From: CAKSHP01 sp045636325 | Lineage (GTDB): Bacteria; Bacillota; Clostridia; UBA1381; UMGS1253 | Length of the DNA: 64,000 nt | Direction: 5' to 3' | NCBI GenBank assembly: GCA_045636325.1 | Contig: JAZTXH010000001.1 | Location: forward strand, 153,417 to 217,416 | Shown: positions 1-6,570 of the stretch, one piece after another | How the letters are laid out: each line of letters starts with the position of its first letter | Numbering within the stretch: position 1 is the stretch's first letter | Notes under the pieces: generated by a model | What the model saw: only the letters and a program-made list of their open reading frames with translations | Told to the model about the DNA's origin: nothing | Databases searched by the model: none | Translations under genes and position numbers: made by a program

Positions 1-616
1 TGCTTCCGTCTAATATATTTAAAAGAGCATCTTCGTCAAGCTCTGATATATCTTCATCAGGATAATCAACCGCTGCGGCAAACTGAGCCAATGCATATAA
101 AAGGGGCTGACGGATATTTTCAACCGCCTCGCTTAATGAACCTTCAAGCTGTGAAAGTGCATTTGAAAGAGATGCATCGGAGTCTGAATTAATAACGTCT
201 ATAACGGCTTCTGCACGTGAAAGGTCTATTCTGCCGTTTAAAAATGCACGTTTTGTGAACTCGCCTGCCTGAGCATGGCGCGCTCCGTTTTTTAAAACAA
301 GTAAAAGTATTTTTTTTAATACAGTGGGGGAACCATGGGCAGAAATTTCAACAACGTCTTCAGCAGTAAAGGTTTTAGGCGCTCGCATAACTGAAAGCAA
401 AACCTCGTCTACCATATCACCGGTTGTATTGTCAAAAACATGGCCGTAATGTATGGTGTGGGTGGATACATCTTTTATGCTTTTACCTGACGGAGTTTTA
501 AAAAGTTTATCTGCCACGGATATTGCATCAGCGCCGCTTAGTCTTATAACTCCAAGACCGCCGGTACCGATAGGCGTTGAAATTGCAGCTATTGTATCTG
601 TTTGGTTTGTGTTCAT
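1..616 (-). CDS. mnmE: tRNA modification GTPase MnmE, N-terminal part
   Basis: MnmE works with MnmG to add the aminomethyl-type modification to wobble uridine 34 of certain tRNAs. The gene runs off the left edge, so only about the first 205 residues are present. The reading frame starts at an ATG giving MNTNQTDTIAAISTPIGTGG, followed by the family-typical stretches GLGVIRLSG, APKTFTAEDVVEISAHGS and GEFTKRAFLNGRIDLSRAEA. This covers the folate-binding N-terminal domain and the start of the helical domain; the G domain lies outside. It sits downstream of jag in the classic rpmH-rnpA-yidD-yidC-jag-mnmE order. Identification is firm from the motifs and the neighbourhood. Confidence 0.95.
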   Translation of the reverse strand, partial: MNTNQTDTIAAISTPIGTGGLGVIRLSGADAISVADKLFKTPSGKSIKDVSTHTIHYGHVFDNTTGDMVDEVLLSVMRAPKTFTAEDVVEISAHGSPTVLKKILLLVLKNGARHAQAGEFTKRAFLNGRIDLSRAEAVIDVINSDSDASLSNALSQLEGSLSEAVENIRQPLLYALAQFAAAVDYPDEDISELDEDALLNILDGS

Positions 617-689
617 AAAATCACCTTAAAAATTAAGCGGCAGTATTTTGAAAATAAAACTGCCGCTTTGTATTTTTCATTGTTGCCGC

Positions 690-1355
690 TTATTTACCTT
701 TGCGGCTGTCGTTTTTCGGAGCCACAACAACCTTACGGTTGGGGTCTTCGCCGATTGAATATGTTGTAACCTCTTCGTGAGACTGAAGAGTTGCATGTAA
801 CACTCTTCTTTCATAAGGATTCATAGGCTCAAAAATATGACGGCGGCCTGTTTTGGCAACCTTGTCTGCTATTCTCTGTGCCAATGCACGAAGTGCTTCC
901 TGACGCTTGGTTCTGTAATTTTCGGTGTCAAGAGTAACCTTAACATAAGAAGCTTCACCCTTGTTTACAACAAGACTTGTAAGATACTGAAGAGAATCTA
1001 ATGTTTCGCCTCTTTTTCCGATTATAATACCCATATCATCGCCTATAAGATTAATATTAAGGTCGCCTGCTTCAAATTTAATATCAAGCTCTACTTTAAG
1101 ACCCATATCGTTAAAAACGTTGTTTAAAAAGCTTTCTGCAAGGGTAACAACAGAAGTATTGCTGCTGTTTTTTAGTGTAACTCTTACCTTAGCAGCTTTG
1201 CCGCCAAAAATTCCTAAAATACCTTTGCTGCCTTCTTCTAAAACTTCAACGTCAACCTTATCACGAGCAACGCCAAGCTCCTCAAGGGCTAATAGTATTG
1301 CATCATCTATGTTTTTTGCTGTCTTTTCTATTTGGTTTAATTGTGTTGATGACAC
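690..1355 (-). CDS. khpB: RNA-binding protein KhpB (Jag/SpoIIIJ-associated)
   Basis: This is the Jag/KhpB RNA-binding protein, usually encoded next to the YidC insertase and linked to RNA regulation and cell-envelope growth in Firmicutes. At 221 residues it has an N-terminal Jag_N domain (to about residue 60, with EVLEEGSKGILGIFGGK), a KH domain with the loop IIIGKRGETL near residue 112, and a C-terminal R3H domain (RRHIFEPMNPYERRVLH, about residues 168-184). The start is GTG, with an AGGAGG site about 9 bases upstream. That site lies inside the end of yidC, so the two genes overlap by 53 bases in different frames, suggesting translational coupling. Confidence 0.95.
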   Translation of the reverse strand: MSSTQLNQIEKTAKNIDDAILLALEELGVARDKVDVEVLEEGSKGILGIFGGKAAKVRVTLKNSSNTSVVTLAESFLNNVFNDMGLKVELDIKFEAGDLNINLIGDDMGIIIGKRGETLDSLQYLTSLVVNKGEASYVKVTLDTENYRTKRQEALRALAQRIADKVAKTGRRHIFEPMNPYERRVLHATLQSHEEVTTYSIGEDPNRKVVVAPKNDSRKGK

Positions 1356-2247
1356 TTGTTCCTTCCTCCTTAGCTTTAAAATAATTAACCGTAAAATACT
1401 GCTGAATTATCTGGAAAACATTTGATATAATCCAGTATACGCCGATACCTGCTGAGAACATAAATGTGAAAAATACACTCATTAAAGGCATAATCATATT
1501 CATTGTTTTGCCCATATTCGGCTGGTCTGAATTTTCCTGACTTGCCTGCATCTGCTGCTGTTGGGGATTAAGCTTTGTAATAAGCCATGATGTCACACCT
1601 GCTAAAATAGGAATCAAAAGCAATAACAGAAGTGACCATTCGATTTTTTCGCTTCCAAAAAGTGCATTTAACGCTTCACTTGGATTTCTTGATAAATCAA
1701 GACCTAAAAAGTTAAAGTCTATCTTCCAGCTTGCGATGTTCAATTCTTTAAACAAGGGATTGTCCGCCACACTGCTGATTGCGATTTCAGGTGATGCAGA
1801 ATTAATTCCGTCAACAATAGATTTATTGAAAGCACCGGAATTGTTTTCAACAATTTTTCTGATGCTATCAAGCGCGCCGTTTGCATTTATATCACCACGG
1901 CAAATATATTTGATGGGCGCCTGAATTGCACGGTATAGGCCGATGATAATGGGAAACTGTATCAAAAGGGGCAGACATCCTGCCGTGGGGCTTGCACCGT
2001 TAGCCTTATAAAGCGCCATCATTTCCTGATTTAATTTCTGTTGGTCGTTGGCATATTTTTTCTGAAGCTCCTGAACCAACGGAGCTAACTTCTGAGTTTT
2101 TGCCATAGACTTTTGTGATTTTAAGTTTAAAGGCAAAATAAGAAGCTTTGCAAATAATGTAAATAAAATAATTGCAATACCGTAATTCTGTACAAAATCG
2201 TAAATAAATTTGAGGATATACCCCAAAGGAGTAGCAATCCAATTCAT
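1303..2247 (-). CDS. yidC: Membrane protein insertase YidC/SpoIIIJ
   Basis: YidC/Oxa1-type insertase that inserts and folds inner-membrane proteins, alone or with SecYEG. The protein has 314 residues. A hydrophobic segment near residues 15-35 precedes the cytoplasmic coiled hairpin (KSMAKTQKLAPLVQELQKKYANDQQKLNQEM), followed by TAGCLPLLIQFPIIIGLYRAI and a group of hydrophobic segments in the C-terminal half, including MNMIMPLMSVFFTFMF. No lipobox is apparent at the N-terminus, unlike many Bacillus YidC proteins. It lies between yidD and jag, as expected. A basic tail (KPNRKDSKKHR) ends the protein within the jag overlap. Confidence 0.96.
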   Translation of the reverse strand: MNWIATPLGYILKFIYDFVQNYGIAIILFTLFAKLLILPLNLKSQKSMAKTQKLAPLVQELQKKYANDQQKLNQEMMALYKANGASPTAGCLPLLIQFPIIIGLYRAIQAPIKYICRGDINANGALDSIRKIVENNSGAFNKSIVDGINSASPEIAISSVADNPLFKELNIASWKIDFNFLGLDLSRNPSEALNALFGSEKIEWSLLLLLLIPILAGVTSWLITKLNPQQQQMQASQENSDQPNMGKTMNMIMPLMSVFFTFMFSAGIGVYWIISNVFQIIQQYFTVNYFKAKEEGTSVINTIKPNRKDSKKHR

Positions 2248-2273
2248 GATATACTAAAGTCCTTTCTTGATAA

Positions 2274-2486
2274 CTATTTTACGGGGTCATAGCCGCCTTT
2301 GCAAAAGGGGTTGCAACGAAGAATCCGCCATATTGCAAGCAGACTGCCCTTAAAGGCACCGTATTTGGTTATTGCATCAATAGCATACTGCGAACATGTA
2401 GGATAAAACCTGCATGTTGACCTACATTTCAAAGGTGAGATAAATTTTCTGTAAAAATTAATCATAAAAAGCAGACATCTTTTCAT
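2274..2486 (-). CDS. yidD: Membrane protein insertion efficiency factor YidD
   Basis: YidD is a small membrane-associated protein that assists YidC-dependent insertion. At 70 residues this is family length. It shows the expected N-terminal amphipathic stretch (INFYRKFISP) and the conserved Cys-rich core CRFYPTCSQYAIDAITKYG, followed by RILRCNPFCKGGYDPV. It lies between rnpA and yidC on the same strand, the standard arrangement. The ATG is preceded by an AAGGAG-type site. Identification is secure. Confidence 0.95.
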   Translation of the reverse strand: MKRCLLFMINFYRKFISPLKCRSTCRFYPTCSQYAIDAITKYGAFKGSLLAIWRILRCNPFCKGGYDPVK

Positions 2487-2524
2487 TTAAAATTAAGCTC
2501 CTTTGATTAAGTGTCTGTATTATA

Positions 2525-2911
2525 TCAAAGCTGATTTGAAATGCCATCTTTTTTTGATGAGGCATCCGAATTATCGGGTTTTAAAATGCCGCTTTTCTTC
2601 AAAAGAAAGCTCATATCACGGCTGATTTGTTCAAAGCTTGCGCCGACAGCCTTGCCCCTTGCAACAAAAACAATATAATACCCGCCGGAAAGCTCATGCT
2701 CTTTAAGCCTATAGCTTTCACGGATAAGGCGGCGTATTCTGTTTCTTACAACAGCTTTACCAATCTTTTTTGTAACAGTAAGGCCGAGGGTGTTGCCTTG
2801 ACCTCTCGTTTTTTTATAATACATAACAAGAAAACCTGCACAAAGGGATTTGCCTTTAGAATACAGGCGCTTAAAGTCACGGTTATATTTCATTGAAACT
2901 GTATTTTTCAA
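2525..2911 (-). CDS. rnpA: Ribonuclease P protein component
   Basis: RnpA is the protein subunit of RNase P, which removes the 5' leader of precursor tRNAs together with the RNA subunit. The 128-residue product carries the family signature around residues 49-66 (KKIGKAVVRNRIRRLIRE), whose basic face binds RNA. The C-terminal tail after about residue 112 is a variable Lys/Ser-rich extension. The gene follows rpmH, from which it is separated by two hairpin terminator-like structures. The RNA subunit gene rnpB was not found in this window. Confidence 0.95.
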   Translation of the reverse strand: MKNTVSMKYNRDFKRLYSKGKSLCAGFLVMYYKKTRGQGNTLGLTVTKKIGKAVVRNRIRRLIRESYRLKEHELSGGYYIVFVARGKAVGASFEQISRDMSFLLKKSGILKPDNSDASSKKDGISNQL

Positions 2912-2947
2912 AGCTTCACCGCCTGCTTAAAATATTAAAAATCGACT

Positions 2948-2980
2948 GCAAAAAAGCAGCCGCATAAATATATTTGCGGC
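2948..2980 (-). terminator. Terminator-like hairpin between rpmH and rnpA
   Basis: On the minus strand a GCCGCA/TGCGGC stem closes an AT-rich loop and is followed, after TGC, by a run of six T. It lies in the rnpA 5' leader, after another hairpin that directly follows rpmH. It may attenuate rnpA expression relative to rpmH; that role is inferred. Confidence 0.55.
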
Positions 2981-3012
2981 TTTAATTAAAGCAAAGCATA
3001 AAAAAATTGCCT

Positions 3013-3043
3013 GCTAAAAGAAAAGACCACAAAGTGGCCTTTT
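3013..3043 (-). terminator. Terminator overlapping the rpmH stop codon
   Basis: On the minus strand a 10-bp stem with one mismatch (AAAAGGCCAC with GTGGTCTTTT, AAA-type loop) begins at the rpmH stop codon and runs into a T-rich tail. It should terminate or partly attenuate transcription after rpmH. Confidence 0.65.
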
Positions 3044-3176
3044 ATGCTGACAATCTTTTTCTACCTTTAAGTCTTCTTCTAGCCAGAACTTTTCTGCCGT
3101 TGGCAGTGCTCATTCTTTTTCTGAAACCGTGAACCTTACTTCTCTGTCTCTTTTTGGGTTGGTATGTTCTAAGCAT
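3042..3176 (-). CDS. rpmH: 50S ribosomal protein L34
   Basis: L34 is a small, very basic protein of the large ribosomal subunit. The 44-residue frame reads MLRTYQPKKRQRSKVHGF, then RMSTANGRKVLARRRLKG, and ends RKRLSA, a near-textbook L34. The ATG has an AGGAGG site 8 bases upstream. It is the first gene of the rpmH-rnpA-yidD-yidC-jag-mnmE run and follows a consensus promoter about 140 bases upstream. In many bacteria dnaA and oriC lie immediately on the other side; here a methyltransferase gene is found instead. Confidence 0.97.
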   Translation of the reverse strand: MLRTYQPKKRQRSKVHGFRKRMSTANGRKVLARRRLKGRKRLSA

Positions 3177-3315
3177 TAATAAACACCTCCTGCAATCTGA
3201 ATTGTATGGTAAAATGCTTTTGCATTTCCATTTTAATATGTTCTAAATAATTTAAACTGCACTTAAAATTGATTTAAGCACACGAAAATATCCCATTTTC
3301 AAGGATACGCTAAAT

Positions 3316-3344
3316 ATTATATATGGTTTTTGAGAGTTTGTCAA
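3316..3344 (-). promoter_or_regulatory. Consensus sigma-A promoter for rpmH operon
   Basis: Read on the minus strand the sequence contains TTGACA, a 17-base spacer and TATAAT, a perfect housekeeping promoter. The predicted start gives an rpmH leader of roughly 130 bases. Confidence 0.85.
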
Positions 3345-3403
3345 GCTTTTTTTTCAGTTTAGGCTTATATTTTAAAAATAAAAAACTTTTGCCAAAAAAA
3401 ATG

Positions 3404-4132
3404 TCAACTTACAACAAAAACTACACGCTCTGAAGTTTCCGATATGGGCGATTTGTTATAATCTGAGTAACAATTTATGTTTTCAAAGCCTGCAGAAGTA
3501 AGCAGGTCGGTTATCTGGGATATATGATATGCTTTTTCGCAGTGCTCTTCATCAAAGCGGCGGTATGTGCCGTTTTCTTGCTTTACAAAAAAGCTTAAAT
3601 AAAAATCGCAGATGTTTTCTTCTTCATCAAAATCGTTTTCCCAAACATAGAAAACATCACCGTCATCATAAGTGAATGTGTTGCCTCCAAGAACAGCTTT
3701 CAGCTTATAAAATGTGTTTAAATCAAATATAAACGAACCGCCGGGGTTTAAATAGTTTTTAACAAGGCGGAAAATTTCGGCTAAATCATTGGTGTCTGTT
3801 ATATAGTTAAGCGAATCTGTCATACAGCAGATGCAGTCAACAGTGCCGTAAAGCTCAAATTCACGCATATCCTGGCAAAGATATAAAATATCGGGATTTT
3901 TTTCTTTTGCGATATTTAACATATCAACCGATAAATCAATACCTATCATATCATAGCCCAGATTTTTTAATTCCTCTGTAAGATTGCCTGTGCCGCAGGC
4001 AAGGTCTAAAATAATATTATCGGTTTTAATTTTAAGTTCGCCTTTAATAAAGGATGCTATTTTTTTATAATCAATATCACCCTTTATAAGTCTGTCATAA
4101 AGGGTGGCAAATTCTGTGTAGCTGTTATTCAT
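3404..4132 (-). CDS. Class I SAM-dependent methyltransferase
   Basis: Predicted cytoplasmic methyltransferase of 242 residues with a Rossmann-type SAM-binding fold. Motif I is ILDLACGTGNLTEEL (about residues 41-55), followed by DMIGIDLSVDMLNIAKEKN (acidic residue for the SAM ribose) and a DCICCMTDSLNYI segment at the post-motif positions. The C-terminal half resembles small-molecule methyltransferases of the UbiE/CypM-like class, but the substrate cannot be read from sequence. It lies 14 bases downstream of the TrpR-like repressor gene on the same strand and is probably co-transcribed with it. The product could equally act on a metabolite, a lipid or a protein. Confidence 0.8.
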   Translation of the reverse strand: MNNSYTEFATLYDRLIKGDIDYKKIASFIKGELKIKTDNIILDLACGTGNLTEELKNLGYDMIGIDLSVDMLNIAKEKNPDILYLCQDMREFELYGTVDCICCMTDSLNYITDTNDLAEIFRLVKNYLNPGGSFIFDLNTFYKLKAVLGGNTFTYDDGDVFYVWENDFDEEENICDFYLSFFVKQENGTYRRFDEEHCEKAYHISQITDLLTSAGFENINCYSDYNKSPISETSERVVFVVS

Positions 4133-4146
4133 AAAAAATCACCGTT

Positions 4147-4452
4147 TTAATTAATTTCGTTATCGTTTTCTTCTGCTCTGCCCAAAACGATATTATAACC
4201 GCCGTCACCGTAATTAAGGCATCTTGCGACGCGGCTTATGGTGGCAGAAGAAGCACCGGTTTTTGCAGCAATATCGGAATAAACCATATTCTGACGAAGC
4301 ATTTTTGCAACGCTTATTCGCTGACACATTGCGCTAAGCTCGCTTACGGTGCACAAATCGTCAAAAAAAAGACGGCATTCTTCGGCAGTTTTCAAATTAA
4401 GTATACTTTCAAACAAGTCTTTTGTTTCAGGCTTTTTTCCTTTGGCATTCAT
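4147..4452 (-). CDS. TrpR/YerC-YecD family transcriptional repressor
   Basis: Small DNA-binding protein of the TrpR-like YerC/YecD family. About 101 residues begin at the second of two in-frame ATGs, chosen because the AGGAGG site then lies 8 bases upstream instead of 2. The helix-turn-helix is clear: LSAMCQRISVAKMLRQ, then YSDIAAKTGASSATISRVAR at about residues 59-78. The ligand and regulon of this family are poorly defined, so a link to tryptophan should not be assumed. It is transcribed divergently from nadE and is followed closely by the methyltransferase gene. Confidence 0.85.
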   Translation of the reverse strand: MNAKGKKPETKDLFESILNLKTAEECRLFFDDLCTVSELSAMCQRISVAKMLRQNMVYSDIAAKTGASSATISRVARCLNYGDGGYNIVLGRAEENDNEIN

Positions 4453-4476
4453 AAGCATAACCTCCTGTATAATAAT

Positions 4477-4505
4477 ATAATAACACTTTAAATCGTGAAA
4501 GTAAA
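4477..4505 (-). promoter_or_regulatory. Promoter for TrpR-like gene
   Basis: Read on the minus strand: TTTACT, 17-base spacer, TATTAT, placed just upstream of the AGGAGG site of the repressor gene. It is a reasonable sigma-A promoter. Confidence 0.6.
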
Positions 4506-4553
4506 GAGTTTTTGAAAATTTAAAATAATAACATGTAAAAATAAAATTCAGGC

Positions 4554-4581
4554 TTGTAAATTATAAGTTATATGGTATAAT
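4554..4581 (+). promoter_or_regulatory. Promoter for nadE
   Basis: TTGTAA, a 16-base spacer and TATAAT precede nadE by about 37 bases. The -10 is perfect and the -35 is moderate. Confidence 0.6.
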
Positions 4582-4618
4582 ATATAAAAACAAAAAATAT
4601 AAAGCGGAAGTGATATAA

Positions 4619-5350
4619 ATGTTTGATGCGGTAAAGGTAAAGAACGATTGTGTAAAGTGGATAAGAGATTTTTTCGAAAAAAACGGCCCCGGTTGTAATG
4701 CAGTTTTGGGAATTTCCGGCGGAAAAGACAGCTCGGTTGCGGCGGCGCTTTGCACAGAAGCTTTGGGAAAAGACAGGGTTATAGGGGTTTTAATGCCCTG
4801 CGGTGTTCAGCACGATATAGATATGGCAGAGCTTTTGGTAAACCATCTTGGCATAAAGCATTATGTTATAAATATAAAAGATGCTCTTGACGGAGTTTTA
4901 GGTGCAATGCCAGAAAACCTTGAAGTAAGCAATCAGGCTAAGGTTAATTTGCCGCCGAGAATCAGAATGAGCACAGTTTATGCAGTGTCACAAAGCTGTA
5001 ATGGCAGAGTGTGCAATACATGTAATCTTTCGGAGGACTGGGTTGGTTATTCCACACGCTATGGCGATGCGGCGGGTGATTTTTCTCCTATGTCGAATTT
5101 AACTGTTGACGAAGTAAAACAAATTGGAAGAGTTCTGGGCTTGCCTGATGTTTTGGTGGATAAAGTGCCAATTGACGGCCTTTGCGGAAAAACAGACGAG
5201 GAAAATTTAGGCTTTACTTATCAGGAGCTTGATAAGTATATAAGAGAAGGCGTAATTGAGGATGAAGAAAAGAAAAGGCTGATTGATACAAAGCATAAAA
5301 ACAATTTGTTTAAATTGCAGCTGATGCCTGCCTTTAAACCGGAGATATAA
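4619..5350 (+). CDS. nadE: NAD+ synthase
   Basis: NadE makes NAD+ from nicotinic acid adenine dinucleotide using ATP and a nitrogen donor. The 243-residue protein is the short synthetase-only form with no glutaminase domain, so it is expected to use ammonia. The PP-loop SGGKDSS is at residues 33-39, and DFSPMSNLTVDEVKQIGRVLGLP and the DGLCGKTDEENLGFTY segment follow as in the family. It has its own promoter and a bidirectional terminator downstream, so it is likely monocistronic. A GGAAGTG-type site precedes the ATG. Confidence 0.93.
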   Translation: MFDAVKVKNDCVKWIRDFFEKNGPGCNAVLGISGGKDSSVAAALCTEALGKDRVIGVLMPCGVQHDIDMAELLVNHLGIKHYVINIKDALDGVLGAMPENLEVSNQAKVNLPPRIRMSTVYAVSQSCNGRVCNTCNLSEDWVGYSTRYGDAAGDFSPMSNLTVDEVKQIGRVLGLPDVLVDKVPIDGLCGKTDEENLGFTYQELDKYIREGVIEDEEKKRLIDTKHKNNLFKLQLMPAFKPEI

Positions 5351-5433
5351 TGCTTGACAGTGGTATTCGCAGAATGTTGGTTTAATCATTAACAACAATT
5401 AAATCTAAATAATAATAAAACGGGGAATATAAC

Positions 5434-5471
5434 AATAAAAAAGATTGCTCAGGAGGGCAATCTTTTTTATT
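5434..5471. terminator. Bidirectional terminator between nadE and araC-type gene
   Basis: A perfect 15-bp inverted repeat (AATAAAAAAGATTGC and its complement) with an 8-base loop has A- and T-runs on its two sides. It can terminate both converging genes. Confidence 0.85.
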
Positions 5472-5485
5472 GCGCAAGAAAAAAA

Positions 5486-6253
5486 TTAGTTTTTTGTAAA
5501 TGCACTGGGCGGAACACCGGTGTGTTTTTTAAATGTCTTAGAAAAATGATATATATCGCAGTATCCGAGGTAAGAGGCAATTTCAGAAATTGAAAAACAA
5601 GCACTTATAAGCATTTCTTTTGCACATTGAATTCTGAGCATGTCTCGGTAGTCGGTAATAGTTTTGCCTGTTACTTTTAAAAATTTTGTTCTTAAATATG
5701 AAAGCGACATTGAGGAATATCCGGCAACATCATTTCCCGAAAAATTTTGTCTGAAATTCTTGTGTATATATTCAATTGCCGCTGAAATACCAATGTCAGA
5801 TGAGGTGTGAGCGGCACAATGATTCATAAGCTCAATGTAGAGCTCCAAAAGCATTATGCGGCATTTTGTATGAGATTCAAACGAATGATTTTGCCATGTT
5901 TGATAAATATTATATATGATTCTTGTTATTTCCGGGGTGCATTTTACTTTAAAAGGAAGCTCTGCGGGGAAATTTTCACAGCTTTCAAAATCAAACGCAA
6001 GCCCTGTTGTTATATAGCAGCAACCTTTTGGGAAAGAAAGTGCATACTCGTCTCCCTTTCTTAAAAGAATCACGTCTCCTTTTTCGATAAAATGCTTGTT
6101 GCCGTTTTTATCCGAGACATAACCCTGACCGGAGGTGAAAAACGTAAAGCCGTCCCATAGGCGTGACGAAGTGCTGAAAGAAAAATTTTCGGATTCTTTT
6201 TTTGAAACAATAACGATGATTTTACTTATATTAAGTCCTGAAAAGTTATTCAT
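5486..6253 (-). CDS. AraC-family transcriptional regulator
   Basis: 255-residue regulator with an N-terminal cupin-like sensory domain (about residues 20-110, including GYVSDKNGNKHFIEKGDVIL) and a C-terminal pair of helix-turn-helix motifs. The second, SISEIASYLGYCDIYHFSKTFKKHTGVPPSAF, matches the AraC signature. Such proteins usually sense a sugar and activate an adjacent operon. It is divergent from the DUF5107/glycosidase operon across a 317-base gap with two hairpins, so control of that operon is the natural inference. The ligand is unknown. Confidence 0.9.
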   Translation of the reverse strand: MNNFSGLNISKIIVIVSKKESENFSFSTSSRLWDGFTFFTSGQGYVSDKNGNKHFIEKGDVILLRKGDEYALSFPKGCCYITTGLAFDFESCENFPAELPFKVKCTPEITRIIYNIYQTWQNHSFESHTKCRIMLLELYIELMNHCAAHTSSDIGISAAIEYIHKNFRQNFSGNDVAGYSSMSLSYLRTKFLKVTGKTITDYRDMLRIQCAKEMLISACFSISEIASYLGYCDIYHFSKTFKKHTGVPPSAFTKN

Positions 6254-6294
6254 AGTATATCCGCCTTATTATTTGTGAATATGAGTTTTTTATA

Positions 6295-6333
6295 ACAAGC
6301 ACAATTACTCGCATTGTGAGTAATTGTGCTTGT
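6295..6333. repeat. 16-bp perfect inverted repeat in divergent gap
   Basis: ACAAGCACAATTACTC is followed by a 7-base loop and its exact complement. It sits between the AraC gene and the carbohydrate operon, where no gene ends, so it is not an ordinary 3' terminator. It could be an operator, a leader hairpin for the AraC mRNA, or the scar of a lost element. Confidence 0.6.
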
Positions 6334-6336
6334 TTC

Positions 6337-6377
6337 AAAAAAGTTTACCTTTTTTTGTGAGTGAGGCAAACTTTTTT
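6337..6377. repeat. Second hairpin in the divergent gap
   Basis: AAAAAGTTT-ACCT and AGG-CAAACTTTTT form an imperfect stem immediately beside the first inverted repeat. T-runs flank it, so it resembles a terminator on the plus strand that would insulate the downstream promoter from antisense or upstream reading. Confidence 0.45.
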
Positions 6378-6497
6378 ATAAATGCTATCACGATTGGATG
6401 TTATTAAATATCATGGATATATACCAATTTTATATTATCTTTTTAAAAAAGTCAACTAAAAAAGTTGTTTTATACAAATTTACAATATGATTTTACA

Positions 6498-6526
6498 TTT
6501 ACAGTTTACATGACAGATGTTAAAAT
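6498..6526 (+). promoter_or_regulatory. Promoter for the DUF5107/glycosidase operon
   Basis: TTTACA, a 17-base spacer and TAAAAT lie about 45 bases before the first gene. The intermediate match to consensus fits an activator-dependent promoter. Confidence 0.55.
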
Positions 6527-6570
6527 GAGTTGTGGTAATTTAAAATAAACAACAGAAGGGATATGAGAAT

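Noticed and set aside
3177..3403. oriC beside rpmH
   Set aside because: No DnaA-box cluster or dnaA gene is visible; the gap holds the rpmH promoter.
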